In this document: positions 43,054-51,665 of the stretch, piece by piece
Layout of the letters: the number at the start of each line of letters is the position of its first letter
Numbering within the stretch: the first letter of the stretch is position 1
NCBI GenBank assembly: GCA_029259175.1
Contig: JAPDJH010000001.1
Location: 1-64,000 of the forward strand
Origin: Hadesarchaea archaeon
Lineage (GTDB): Archaea; Hadarchaeota; Hadarchaeia; Hadarchaeales; Hadarchaeaceae
Length of the DNA: 64,000 nt
Direction: 5' to 3'
Program-made: the position numbers and the translations under genes
The notes under the pieces: generated by a model
The model's input: only the letters and a program-made list of their open reading frames with translations
Told to the model about the DNA's origin: nothing
Databases searched by the model: none

Positions 43054-44148
43054 ATGGGAGGAAACTCCTTTGGCACTGCGTTCAAAGTGACCACTTGGGG
43101 GGAGAGCCACGGCAGGGCCGTCGGTGTGGTAGTCGACGGTGTTCCCGCCGGACTCTCGCTCTCGGAAAAAGACATCCAGCGCGAGCTCGACCGGCGCAGA
43201 CCGGGGAGTTCGCGGGTGACGAGTCCTCGGCGCGAACTCGACCGTGTCGAGATCCTCTCCGGAGTTTTTAGAGGAAAAACACTCGGCACCCCCATCTCGA
43301 TGCTCGTGTGGAACAGGGATGTGGACTCCAGACCATATGAGCTGATAAAACGAAAGCCCCGGCCAGGACACGCCGACCTCACCTACTGGCTGAAGTATGG
43401 CCACGTGGACTACCGCGGTGGAGGGCGGGCCTCGGCACGTGAAACCGTGGGGCGAGTAGCCGCTGGCGCGATAGCCAAAAAGCTTCTGGGGCTGAAGAGA
43501 GTGGAGATTCTCGGCCACACGATCGAAGCCGCTGGAGTTTCCGTGGGAAGGGAAATCAAGCCAGCACAGATCAAACGCTATGCCGAAAAAAACGAGATGC
43601 GTTGCGCCGATCCCAAAACGGCAAAGAAAATGCTTCAAGCGGTCTTGGATGCTGCCTCCCGAGGGGACACCACAGGAGGGGTGGTAGAGGTGATCGCCTT
43701 AAACGTCCCCGCTGGACTTGGCGAACCGGTCTTCGACAAACTGGATGCGGATCTCGCAAAGGCAATGATGTCGATCGGCGCGGTCAAAGCTGTTGAGATG
43801 GGAGCCGGCCGAGACTTCTCCACCATGCTGGGCTCCGAAGCCAACGATCCCATTTCCGTTCGTCGAGGGCGAATCGTAACATTGACGAACAAAGCCGGGG
43901 GAATCTTGGGTGGGATCTCAACCGGCATGCCAATCCGTGTGAGGATAACAGTAAAGCCGCCGTCATCGATCCGTAAACCCCAAACGACTGTCGATCTTGA
44001 AACATGGAAGGAAACTGAACTCAAACTTGCAGGACGGTTTGACCCGAACCTCTGTCCACGCGTTGTACCTGTTGCTGAAGCGATGATGGCCATAGTGCTC
44101 GCAGACCACATGTTGCGAGCGGGCATCATCAACCCGAACCAAGTCTAG
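43054..44148 (+). CDS. aroC: Chorismate synthase
   Basis: A 364-residue FMNH2-dependent enzyme that eliminates phosphate from EPSP to give chorismate. It begins [22 protein letters not shown], which is family signature 1 (read here as two segments), and contains [34 protein letters not shown] (split) and, near the C-terminus, [12 protein letters not shown] 43054 follows GAGAGGGG. A 138-bp spacer with no obvious palindrome separates it from aroA. Confidence 0.96.
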   Translation: MGGNSFGTAFKVTTWGESHGRAVGVVVDGVPAGLSLSEKDIQRELDRRRPGSSRVTSPRRELDRVEILSGVFRGKTLGTPISMLVWNRDVDSRPYELIKRKPRPGHADLTYWLKYGHVDYRGGGRASARETVGRVAAGAIAKKLLGLKRVEILGHTIEAAGVSVGREIKPAQIKRYAEKNEMRCADPKTAKKMLQAVLDAASRGDTTGGVVEVIALNVPAGLGEPVFDKLDADLAKAMMSIGAVKAVEMGAGRDFSTMLGSEANDPISVRRGRIVTLTNKAGGILGGISTGMPIRVRITVKPPSSIRKPQTTVDLETWKETELKLAGRFDPNLCPRVVPVAEAMMAIVLADHMLRAGIINPNQV

Positions 44149-45026
44149 TGAGGCGAGCAGGATTGTACAGTGTTGGAATCGCGTCGGCTTGCGCCTCAGC
44201 TACGATTGTGAATGCTTTGGCGACTGGAAAGGGCGCTGCCTTTGGGATAGAGCTGCGTGTGTACGCTCGGGTCGAAATCGGAGACAAATTGCGTGGAGTA
44301 AAGGGGCGCGTGGAAGGGAAAACGTGTGATCCGCGGCTTGTCGAACTTTGCGTCGAAAAAGTGCTCAAACGCGTTGGCATCTCAGCGGGGGCGAGAGTCC
44401 ACACGACTTCAGATATTCCGATCGCCGTTGGGTTGTCCAGCAGCAGCGCCGCCGCGAACGCTGCAACGCTCGCTACCTATGCGGCTCTCGGAGAAAAACC
44501 GAGCGAAAAAGAAATACTAAACATCGGGATCGAAGCCGCCTTTGACGCTGGCGTAACGCTGACGGGTGCGCTTGACGATGCCGCGGCTTCTCTTTTGGGA
44601 TGCGGGGTGGTGACCCACAATCTGAAACGCAAGATTCTGAAAAGAGTGCGCATACCGAAAAAGTACAAGGTCGCCGTTTTAGTACCCAAGCGCCGCATAT
44701 ATACCGCTGCTCTCGCCCGGAAGGACTTCTCCCGAATAGCATCCGGAGTAGACGAGGCTCATCGACTTGCACTTTCTGGAGAAATATGGCCGGCAATGAT
44801 TCTCAACGGACTGCTGTATTCATACTCGCTTGACATTGACCCCTCGCCAGCTCTCGAAGCTCTGCGCTCCGGCGCGGTGGGCGCCGGACTGACAGGCACG
44901 GGGCCGGCAGTCGTTGCAGTAGGCGAACTCGACGCCATCTTGGAAACCGTGCGCCTCTGGAGGAAAAGGAAGGAAACCATAATCTTAACAGCACCCGCAC
45001 AGAAAGGAGGGAGGGTGGAAACATAG
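44148..45026 (+). CDS. aroK: Shikimate kinase, archaeal GHMP type
   Basis: A 292-residue GHMP-superfamily kinase phosphorylating shikimate with ATP. The ATP loop is IPIAVGLSSSSAAANA (about residues 87-102). The N-terminus has ASACASATIVNALATGKGAA, and the third GHMP motif is GAVGAGLTGTGPAVVAV near the C-terminus. It is unrelated to bacterial AroK. GTG 44148 overlaps the aroC stop by one base. The last codons overlap the next gene in an ATAG. Confidence 0.94.
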   Translation: MRRAGLYSVGIASACASATIVNALATGKGAAFGIELRVYARVEIGDKLRGVKGRVEGKTCDPRLVELCVEKVLKRVGISAGARVHTTSDIPIAVGLSSSSAAANAATLATYAALGEKPSEKEILNIGIEAAFDAGVTLTGALDDAAASLLGCGVVTHNLKRKILKRVRIPKKYKVAVLVPKRRIYTAALARKDFSRIASGVDEAHRLALSGEIWPAMILNGLLYSYSLDIDPSPALEALRSGAVGAGLTGTGPAVVAVGELDAILETVRLWRKRKETIILTAPAQKGGRVET

Positions 45027-45814
45027 CAGTAAGCAAGGAACTCAAAGCCCTGCGCCAGCAAATTGACAGGATCGACCAGAGCATCCTCGAATTGGTTGCA
45101 CAGCGCCTGAAGCTGGCCAATCAGATAGCCCAACTCAAAAGCAGGCTGAAACTGCCGGTAACGGATGAAGTACGGGAACAAAAGGTGCTCTCACGGATTC
45201 GAAAAAAAGCAGCGGAACTCCGGATCGACCGCGACATGGCGGAATCGCTCATCCGTTATCTGATGGCGTGGTCGGTGGGAAAACAGCGGGAGCGAATAGA
45301 AAGCCCATCCGTGTGGTCTCGAATCAATCAGGTATTCGAAAACTATCCTGCCCAGCTGGAGGTGGTGAAGTTCTTGCTAAAACACGGGCTTCACGTCGGA
45401 GACGATGAAAACATATACTGTGAGGAAATCAAGATTCCCTTTACACAGATAGCCCGCCACATCGGTGTTGATCGGCGCACGGTCGAGATGACCGCCAAAA
45501 AGATCTTGGAAGATCCACAGCTGAAAAATATCTTTCAGAACTTGGAATCCACGGCATTTCTCCGCCGAGTCGCTAGAGAGCTGAATCTAGGAGTGATCGA
45601 GATAATCCCCGATGACGCTGCAAAGCCGGGCATAGTCAAGAGCGTAGCCGAAGTGGTGTCCAACGCGGGAATAAGCATCCGGCAGGTAGTCACAGACGAT
45701 CCCCACTTGAGCACCGCGCCCAAGCTGACGGTCATAACTGAGTGCCCAGTGAAGGGCGAGGTCATAGACGCTCTCAAAAAAATCCCCCACATCCGGAGCA
45801 TCATCGTGTATTGA
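45023..45814 (+). CDS. Chorismate mutase fused to a COG2150-type HTH-ACT regulator
   Basis: A 263-residue fusion. Residues 1-88 are an AroQ chorismate mutase (LKALRQQIDRIDQSILELV, AQRLKLANQIAQLK), converting chorismate to prephenate. Residues 92-263 match archaeal COG2150, predicted regulators of amino-acid metabolism: FENYPAQLEVVKFLLKHGL, then a helix-turn-helix (139-163, IARHIGVDRRTVEMTAKKIL) and an ACT domain (190-263, GVIEIIPDD, AKPGIVKSVAEVV, GISIRQVVTDD). The catalytic domain needs the arginine near residue 10, so translation must begin before 45050. The only position fitting the ribosome binding site (AAAGGAGGGAGGGTGG, 45003-45018) is ATA 45023, overlapping the aroK stop; no ATG, GTG or TTG is in frame before 45092. 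The ACT domain probably senses an aromatic amino acid, and the HTH may bind the aro palindromes. Confidence 0.85.
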   Translation: MAVSKELKALRQQIDRIDQSILELVAQRLKLANQIAQLKSRLKLPVTDEVREQKVLSRIRKKAAELRIDRDMAESLIRYLMAWSVGKQRERIESPSVWSRINQVFENYPAQLEVVKFLLKHGLHVGDDENIYCEEIKIPFTQIARHIGVDRRTVEMTAKKILEDPQLKNIFQNLESTAFLRRVARELNLGVIEIIPDDAAKPGIVKSVAEVVSNAGISIRQVVTDDPHLSTAPKLTVITECPVKGEVIDALKKIPHIRSIIVY

Positions 45815-45827
45815 GGAGACCCAAAAC

Positions 45828-46568
45828 ATGCGCATCCCCACGCTTCGATTCGGCAGCATCGAAAGACCTGCAAACGTGCGTCGCGTTGCCGACATGGCGG
45901 ATGTCATCTTAGATCAGGAATGGGCCGCTAAAAACCAAGACTTACCGCTCTACTATATGTATCGGGATCTGTGGTTTGAAGAAGACCGAGAGCTCATCAT
46001 GCGCCACGATCTTCGCTACGACATTACGGTCATTCCTCCGCTCGTGATGGGGAAGGAGCTGGTGAAAACCAAGGGGCACTATCACCCCGAATGTGCCCCG
46101 GGCATAACCTATCCCGAAATCTACGAGGTCGTGGAAGGACGAGCGCACTTCTTGCTCCAGAAATCCGAAGGGGACAAAATCGTAGATGCTGTGCTGGTCG
46201 AAGCGAAGAAGGGCGACAAGCTGGTCATTCCGCCCAACTACGGCCATGTGACCATCAATCCGGGGCCGAACACTTTAAAACTGGCCAACTGGGTGAGCCG
46301 CGCGTTTTCATCCCTCTACGATGAGTACGTCAAAAAGCGTGGAGCAGCGTATTACGAGCTGGTCGACGGGACCCTCACGCCCAACCCCCACTATGGCGAC
46401 GTTCCCCAGCTGAGAAGATTGAAAGCTGTTGAGATTCCAGAACTAGGAATAGAAAGAGCACGGGATTTGTATTCGCTCATCAAAAACCCAGAACGTCTGG
46501 CTTTTCTGAACCGGCCACAGGAGTTCACATGGTTGTTCGCACGAACCTTGGAACGGACTACATCTTGA
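45828..46568 (+). CDS. pgi: Glucose-6-phosphate isomerase, archaeal cupin type
   Basis: A 246-residue cupin PGI interconverting glucose-6-phosphate and fructose-6-phosphate. The metal-binding motif is TKGHYHPECAPGITYPEIYEV (His, His, Glu), followed by a second-motif histidine in PPNYGHVTINPG. The C-terminal extension (about 185-246) is longer than in the Pyrococcus enzyme, but other archaeal homologues have it. The gene lies 13 bases after the chorismate mutase fusion, in the same direction, so it may share the aro transcript. Its 3' end overlaps a convergent gene by 11 bases. Confidence 0.92.
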   Translation: MRIPTLRFGSIERPANVRRVADMADVILDQEWAAKNQDLPLYYMYRDLWFEEDRELIMRHDLRYDITVIPPLVMGKELVKTKGHYHPECAPGITYPEIYEVVEGRAHFLLQKSEGDKIVDAVLVEAKKGDKLVIPPNYGHVTINPGPNTLKLANWVSRAFSSLYDEYVKKRGAAYYELVDGTLTPNPHYGDVPQLRRLKAVEIPELGIERARDLYSLIKNPERLAFLNRPQEFTWLFARTLERTTS

Positions 46569-46848
46569 CTAGCTGAGCGTGTGGGACCCCCTGAAACCTA
46601 AAAACACAGCGCCGGTCGATTAATCCTGCTTTGATGGCGTGTTCAACGATGGAGCCCACAAGGTTGGCAATCGTGGCGTCTTCGAGGGCCCGCATGCATT
46701 CCTCGATGCTTGCTTCGCGGCCCCTGTAGAAGCTCTCCTTGACCTCCAGCTTCATTTTCCGGTGTCTGAAGGTTTTCCCCAGCAGCTCTCGATCACAAAC
46801 GATCACCAAAGTCTCTCCGCGGGTGCGAACGACCCTCAGCAGAGGCAT
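46558..46848 (-). CDS. DUF424 family protein (COG2412)
   Basis: A 96-residue archaeal protein with the DUF424 pattern: TLVIVCDRELLGKTFR, KLEVKESFYRG, a central EDATIANLVGSIVEHAI and the terminal GVPHAQLVKM. Function is unknown; it is conserved beside the aIF2-beta gene in archaea, as here, where its start immediately follows the aIF2-beta stop. A role in translation is a contextual inference. Confidence 0.88.
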   Translation of the reverse strand: MPLLRVVRTRGETLVIVCDRELLGKTFRHRKMKLEVKESFYRGREASIEECMRALEDATIANLVGSIVEHAIKAGLIDRRCVFRFQGVPHAQLVKM

Positions 46849-47259
46849 TCACGTCCCTCGAACCGGAGTCCTTGCCCCACACGCCTCGCAGCGCAACACC
46901 AGAATCCGATCGATTTTCTCAAGGCGGGTATCGGGTTTTCCACATTCCTTGCACAGCACGTATTCTTGCACGTAGCGATTTATCCTCTCCTGAATCACGC
47001 CGGGCGGGAATTTGCCTTGGACCACAAGCTGATTTTCCTTTAGCGCCCCGGCTGCTGCGAGTTCGCGAAGCAGGAACTTCGCCAGATGTGTCGGATCACG
47101 GTTCAGCGCCGAGGCAACAGAGCGAAGGTTCTTCACCACTGTCTGACTTCCCGCCACGGTCACTTCAGCCTCCGGGATCTGAAAACGTGTGTCGCTCTTC
47201 GAGGTCTTTGGGAGGCTCTGAAAAGCCCGCTCCAGCAGCTCCTCGTACTCATCCATCAC
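46849..47259 (-). CDS. Translation initiation factor aIF2, beta subunit
   Basis: A 136-residue beta subunit of the factor that brings initiator tRNA to the small ribosomal subunit. An N-terminal gamma-binding helix (YEELLERAFQSLP) precedes the alpha-beta core and the C-terminal zinc ribbon with CKECGKPDTR and LRCEACGARTPV (four cysteines). The length matches archaeal aIF2-beta. It overlaps the RPA-like gene by four bases and directly precedes DUF424. Confidence 0.95.
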   Translation of the reverse strand: MMDEYEELLERAFQSLPKTSKSDTRFQIPEAEVTVAGSQTVVKNLRSVASALNRDPTHLAKFLLRELAAAGALKENQLVVQGKFPPGVIQERINRYVQEYVLCKECGKPDTRLEKIDRILVLRCEACGARTPVRGT

Positions 47260-47957
47260 ACCACCCTGTACCTGCCAGATTCTGGCTCATAAATGCGCCC
47301 GTCAGCCAAGAGCTCGCGCAACGCCTCGTCCACTTCGCGAGGTGCGAGGTCCACCCGATCATAGATCTCCGAGATCGTTACACCCGAGGGGAACTGTTTC
47401 ACCACTTCTAACACTTTCTCTTTCAAGGACTCGTCTACTCCACCCCCCTGCTGAGGGGCCGTCTCCGGAGAGGTCTGTTTTTCGATGACCACTTGGGTGG
47501 GCTCCGGTTCTGGTTCAACAGAAGGTCGCGCGCCGCATGCTAGCATTTTTCTTCGCTCGCGGACGATTTCGAGAACGCGAACCGTCTCCCAGTTGGGATC
47601 TCGCACTTTGATTATCGTTTCGGGAGCCAAGTACACCTCTCCCTCGAACTCGCGAACCCGGCCAATCACGTCTACCAAATCGCCCACGTTTGTGTCCGAT
47701 ATCTTGTCCACATCCTTTCCCCAGACCTTGACCCGGATAATCCCGCTGCCGTCGTCCAGAGTAAAAGTCCCGTAGCTCCCGTCCTCTCGTATGAACTTGT
47801 CTACCACTGTCCCCATCACCCGGGCCCTCGTCAGCTGTACGCCCCAAGGAGTTACCAGATGTGCTGGCTCCGTTCCGTCCTCTGATCGCTTGTACTCGCC
47901 GGTAACAAGCTCTTCGATCCTCACCTTGCGTGCCACTGGTCTCATCCGCACGACCAC
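47256..47957 (-). CDS. RPA32-like single-stranded DNA-binding protein
   Basis: A 233-residue protein with an OB fold (about residues 42-125: ARVMGTVVDKFI, TLDDGSGIIRVKVWGKD, VIGRVREFEGEVYLAPE), a low-complexity Glu/Pro linker (145-180) and a C-terminal winged helix (about 182-233, FPSGVTISEIYDRVDLAP). This architecture is that of the RPA32 subunit, so the protein probably joins a larger replication protein A complex, though no zinc finger or second OB fold is encoded here. It is first in the operon RPA-aIF2-beta-DUF424. Confidence 0.87.
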   Translation of the reverse strand: MVVRMRPVARKVRIEELVTGEYKRSEDGTEPAHLVTPWGVQLTRARVMGTVVDKFIREDGSYGTFTLDDGSGIIRVKVWGKDVDKISDTNVGDLVDVIGRVREFEGEVYLAPETIIKVRDPNWETVRVLEIVRERRKMLACGARPSVEPEPEPTQVVIEKQTSPETAPQQGGGVDESLKEKVLEVVKQFPSGVTISEIYDRVDLAPREVDEALRELLADGRIYEPESGRYRVV

Positions 47958-48037
47958 CTAAATGTGGAGGGCTGGACTTATGAATTTCACTATGGGGGCA
48001 AAGGAGAGTTATAGGTGAAGAGGCAAATGGTGAAACG

Positions 48038-48565
48038 ATGCGCATCTACCGAGTGGCCGGAATGCGAAAGGTCGTGGGTGTGGAAGGCGGAAAAGGGAGG
48101 GTGAAAGATCCCGAGGAGCTGATCGAAAAAGCCAGGGTGATAGGGAAACGCAACGCCACTATTCTGCAGGTATTCGATGCCGAATACATAGCGGGGCCTA
48201 TCCATCTCGTCCACGCTGTTCGTCAAGCCCTGCTCGCCATGCGCACCGGCGAAATGCGGGCTCAGTCTCCCGATCTTGAAATCCTCCGATGGGCGGCAGT
48301 GGAAAAGGAGATCCGCCGTGCCATAGCCAAGGTGGGGGTGCACGAATCCACTCGAAACTTTGCATTCGTGTGCGTCGGAGAAAATACCAAGTCCGTGCGG
48401 AACTCCATAACAACCCTCCTGAACGAATTCGGTATCAAACCCACGAACACCGCTCTCAAGCTCACCCGGAAAAAGGCCGAGCTAATCAAGCAGAAGTACG
48501 GGATAAAGGAGAACAGGGTGGAGGAAAAGATGATCGAGCTAATCGCGGGGCTGGCGCTCGTTTAG
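48038..48565 (+). CDS. cgi121: KEOPS complex subunit Cgi121
   Basis: A 175-residue Cgi121 homologue. KEOPS makes the universal t6A37 modification of ANN-decoding tRNAs, and Cgi121 helps bind the tRNA 3' end. Family features are TILQVFDAEYIAGPIHLVHA, an LLAMRTGEMRA segment, LEILRWAA, EIRRAIAKVGV and VCVGE. It is divergent from the RPA-like gene with an 80-bp spacer, and its 3' end overlaps the next, convergent gene by 27 bases. Confidence 0.87.
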   Translation: MRIYRVAGMRKVVGVEGGKGRVKDPEELIEKARVIGKRNATILQVFDAEYIAGPIHLVHAVRQALLAMRTGEMRAQSPDLEILRWAAVEKEIRRAIAKVGVHESTRNFAFVCVGENTKSVRNSITTLLNEFGIKPTNTALKLTRKKAELIKQKYGIKENRVEEKMIELIAGLALV

Positions 48566-48844
48566 GAACTGAGTGAAAGTATCGTCTCGCTCCACATCGA
48601 TCAGTTTCGCACAAGAAGGAGGGATCGGCTGTTCTGAGACTTTTAGATTGCCCTCGTCATCGATCGACACGTACTTCCCGTTCAGCGGTTTCTCGCTTTT
48701 CGTCGCGATGCAGAGAAGCTCGCTCTCGACTCCTGCATACACGTAATAATAATGAGCGTCATTGGCCACATAATGGAAGATCCATCCGTAAGCCCGCGCT
48801 ATGTTTACTATGTCCTCCAGATCGCGACACCACACGATCCTCAT
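48539..48844 (-). CDS. Small hypothetical protein
   Basis: A 101-residue protein with alternating strands and short helices (IVWCRDLEDIVNIARAYGWIFHYV..., then YYYVYAG, LLCIATKS, KYVSIDDEGNLKV), rich in tyrosine. No family was recognised. Its start lies at the stop of the PhoU/RCK gene (four-base overlap), so it is the second gene of that operon. Confidence 0.65.
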   Translation of the reverse strand: MRIVWCRDLEDIVNIARAYGWIFHYVANDAHYYYVYAGVESELLCIATKSEKPLNGKYVSIDDEGNLKVSEQPIPPSCAKLIDVERDDTFTQFLNERQPRD

Positions 48845-50013
48845 TCTCCAGCTCCCTCTCGTATTGCTGTTTCAACACCTGTTTTGCTCCCGCGCAGGAA
48901 AAGAACGTCACCAGGTCTGATCTTGAAATTCCGCCCCGGTCTCACAACGTATCGCCGGCCGCGCTTCACCATGAAGACGTATACCCCCAGTCGCTTCCAC
49001 AGAGCAAGTTCACCGAGAGGCCTGCCAGCGAAAGAAGAACCAACACTCACGGTAGTCCGGCCTATCTGCTCTTGGGAATCGCTGAGTACCGTCGAGAACA
49101 ACGGGTGGAGCTCCTCTTGCCGGCGCACCACGTCCGCAATGGTGTCTGCGGCATCTGATATGCGCTCCATGGAGCGCACGAGCTGCAAGACACTATTGAG
49201 TTTTTTCAAGTTTGGTTCATGGCGTGCTGCCCTCAGAGTCTCCAACCACAGAGAGTAGTTGAGCTTGTCAAACTTTTCCTCTAGATCTCGCACCTCCTCC
49301 GAGATCTCCCTGGAGTTAAACAGGAGAGAGGAGTACGCCATATCCACCATAGCCACGGTCAGGTCCTTCATCTCGGCTAGCGCCTTCCTGAGAGATCTCA
49401 GCCCATCGCGCTGCCGCACAGGGCGCCCGCTGGGCTTGCTACCGGACATCCGGCAGAGCTCGGCCACTCCCTCGCGCGGGCCTTTAGAGAGCATCACGTC
49501 GCCAGCCTCTATTTGCGTGTCGCTGGGGGGTGACAATATCCACTGTTTGCCCTTCCTGAGACCAAACGTCCAGACACCTATTCGGGACGGCAAGCGAAGA
49601 TCTCTGAAGGTCTTTCCGGCGAGCTCCGAGTTTTCGGCCACCTTTATCTTGACCATCTGCTCGTCGGAAATCGTGAACGCCTCCTTCACCACCGGGTGAA
49701 TTTTCAGACCCCTGCGGATGATGTCAGCGATGTCACCCGTCGCGTTCGAAATGGCTTCGGCGCCGCTCGCCACCTGAAGCATGCCGGTTATCTGGCGGGC
49801 CTCGTCCACATTTCGCGTAACGACAGCTGCCACCGCTCGAATGTCATACATCAGCTCATCCATGCGCTCCTCCAGCTGGGACATGTAGCGGGCGAGCTCG
49901 CGATCCTCAAAAAACACTGTCGCATATGCTAGATCCACCATCAGGTCGGAGACGTCCTTCATCTGAGTGAGCAGCTCACGAACATTCGGTGGCTCCACGT
50001 CCTCGCCGTTCAC
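48841..50013 (-). CDS. Duplicated PhoU-RCK_C protein (COG3273-like)
   Basis: A 390-residue protein built of two homologous halves. Each has a PhoU-like helical bundle (ELLTQMKDVSDLMVDLAYATV and ALAEMKDLTVAMVDMAYSSL mark their beginnings, near residues 13 and 215) followed by a TrkA-C/RCK_C domain (about 118-190 and 310-385). The second parts share GDVM/GDVL and the pattern of GKTFRDLRLPSRIGVW versus GRPLGELALWKRLGVY. Such proteins are thought to regulate cation transporters by binding nucleotides or ions, but no channel gene is adjacent. No membrane segment is present. Confidence 0.88.
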   Translation of the reverse strand: MNGEDVEPPNVRELLTQMKDVSDLMVDLAYATVFFEDRELARYMSQLEERMDELMYDIRAVAAVVTRNVDEARQITGMLQVASGAEAISNATGDIADIIRRGLKIHPVVKEAFTISDEQMVKIKVAENSELAGKTFRDLRLPSRIGVWTFGLRKGKQWILSPPSDTQIEAGDVMLSKGPREGVAELCRMSGSKPSGRPVRQRDGLRSLRKALAEMKDLTVAMVDMAYSSLLFNSREISEEVRDLEEKFDKLNYSLWLETLRAARHEPNLKKLNSVLQLVRSMERISDAADTIADVVRRQEELHPLFSTVLSDSQEQIGRTTVSVGSSFAGRPLGELALWKRLGVYVFMVKRGRRYVVRPGRNFKIRPGDVLFLRGSKTGVETAIREGAGE

Positions 50014-50146
50014 TCAGCAACCCCACTATCCCTATTAGAGCCTCCTCATATAACTTCAACCATGCGCGCGGACACGGGGCTGGCGGTTCAGGTTCGGCTT
50101 GACCACGCGGACCCAAAAACATGTACAATTTGGGCTACTTGCAAGC

Positions 50147-50234
50147 TGGTGCGGGGGAGGGGATTTGAACCCCCGAACCCCTACGGGACCAGCCCCTCAA
50201 GCTGGCACCTTTGACCTGACTCGGCCACCCCCGC
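50147..50234 (-). tRNA. tRNA-Leu (GAG)
   Basis: Class II tRNA on the minus strand: acceptor GCGGGGG/CCCCCGC, anticodon stem CCAGC/GCTGG with loop TTGAGGG (anticodon GAG), a long variable arm (CCCGTAGGGG type), T-arm GGGGG-TTCAAAT-CCCCT, discriminator A and encoded CCA (50147-50149). No intron. Confidence 0.92.
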
Positions 50235-50363
50235 ACCGGTAGAGTTCTTGGAAGTGGGGGGATTAGAAGGTTTCCTTTGCTGTGCTACCAACTCATCCAT
50301 GCTCGCTGAACTCATCAGTTCAGATTTATTACGGGCAAACGGGGAATAGCTTATGGAGTCTGG

Positions 50364-51650
50364 ATGCCGTCAAAAGCCCTCCTCGCAGTTGGAATTCTGA
50401 CAGTGATAGTTTTCAGCGGACTTGCCCTCCTAGTCCTGATCCGCCTCCCAGCTGAAAACCAAGAAACGCCTCCTCATGAAACTTTTCCTCAACAACCCCC
50501 AGCCACCCCGCCCGCAGAAGAAGTGAAGTTCACACACTTGCCTGTGAATCTTGACTTGCTGTGCCAGCTCGATGAGCAAAGCGGAGACATCCCAATCGCC
50601 CCCTATCACTGCTACTTCTACTTCACTACGCACATCGAAGGAGCCCGCAAATGGTATTTCAAAGCTCCGGACGACTATCCTGCTTGGAGCGACAATCTAG
50701 TGAAAGTTTATCTGCCCGCGAGAGGTACGGTGAGGAGTGACGACATCGATGTTTCTGATGAGCACACCATTTTGGAAGGCGAGCAGGTATTCGTGAACAC
50801 ACAAGTAGACTTCGACCTTGGATCTGGAGTCGAGATATGCTTTGACCACTTGGCCCTGCGGAAGTCCATCAAGAACGAGGTGGACGAGTGCGGCTCCGTG
50901 ACCTACGAGGCCGGAACTCACATCGGCTACCTCTACTATCCGGACGGAAACCACACGCTCGACTTCGAAGTGCTGGACGAGAGCTTCAACGCGGGCATCA
51001 CACCCGACCCGAACGATCGAAACAACTGGAGCGCCAACCCGCTCGACTACTTCACACCAGAGCTCAGAAACCACATCCTCGAAAAATACGCACCGTTCTA
51101 CGACCGAATGGTGCAGAGCGGGGAGTACCCGTTCTCGGATCTCACAGACAACCGTGGAAACGTGACCATCCCCGGAACGATCTGGGGTGTTTGGTTCCGC
51201 GACGACTTTGAAGGCGAAGTCGGGCGCGATGTGGACCCTGCCTCGGAGGCTTGGACCATCGTAACCCTGCTCGAACGCAGCGTGTTCAACCCCGAGACCT
51301 ACTGGAAAGTGCTACAAGAGACTCCACCTATCTCAGGAATCATGCTTGAGGAGTGGGAGGGCTGGAGTCCCTCTCAAACCGTGAAACTTTACGACCAACA
51401 ACCCCTAGGAACAACCAAATTTTACATCGTCTCAGGAGATAACCGTGAGGGAGTGGCAAAAATCGTCGGCTACTACTCCAACGATCAGCGTGTGTTTTAC
51501 CTGAAATTCAAGCTCGTGGAAAACACAAGCAGCGTGTTCGATGACAAACTGGTGATGGAGGGCTTTTCCAGCCAAGCAGAGGCTGAACAAAGCGAGTTCT
51601 CCGACAAAGCCGTGACTTTCCGGAGAACCCCATCTAAACTCAGCTTATGA
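50364..51650 (+). CDS. Membrane-anchored extracellular protein, possible M23-like fold
   Basis: A 428-residue protein with one N-terminal membrane anchor (about 4-27), a Pro/Glu-rich linker (30-50) and an extracellular domain. The region CFDHLALRKS...AGTHIGYLYYPDGNHTLDFEVLDE (read with gaps, about residues 154-215) followed by NPLDYFTPELRNHI is reminiscent of the lysostaphin/M23 beta-fold, but the zinc-binding set is not convincingly present, so a non-catalytic or unrelated domain is likely. It has tRNA-Leu upstream on the other strand and converges with rpo3. Confidence 0.7.
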   Translation: MPSKALLAVGILTVIVFSGLALLVLIRLPAENQETPPHETFPQQPPATPPAEEVKFTHLPVNLDLLCQLDEQSGDIPIAPYHCYFYFTTHIEGARKWYFKAPDDYPAWSDNLVKVYLPARGTVRSDDIDVSDEHTILEGEQVFVNTQVDFDLGSGVEICFDHLALRKSIKNEVDECGSVTYEAGTHIGYLYYPDGNHTLDFEVLDESFNAGITPDPNDRNNWSANPLDYFTPELRNHILEKYAPFYDRMVQSGEYPFSDLTDNRGNVTIPGTIWGVWFRDDFEGEVGRDVDPASEAWTIVTLLERSVFNPETYWKVLQETPPISGIMLEEWEGWSPSQTVKLYDQQPLGTTKFYIVSGDNREGVAKIVGYYSNDQRVFYLKFKLVENTSSVFDDKLVMEGFSSQAEAEQSEFSDKAVTFRRTPSKLSL

Positions 51651-51665
51651 GCTCGCTCGGATCGT

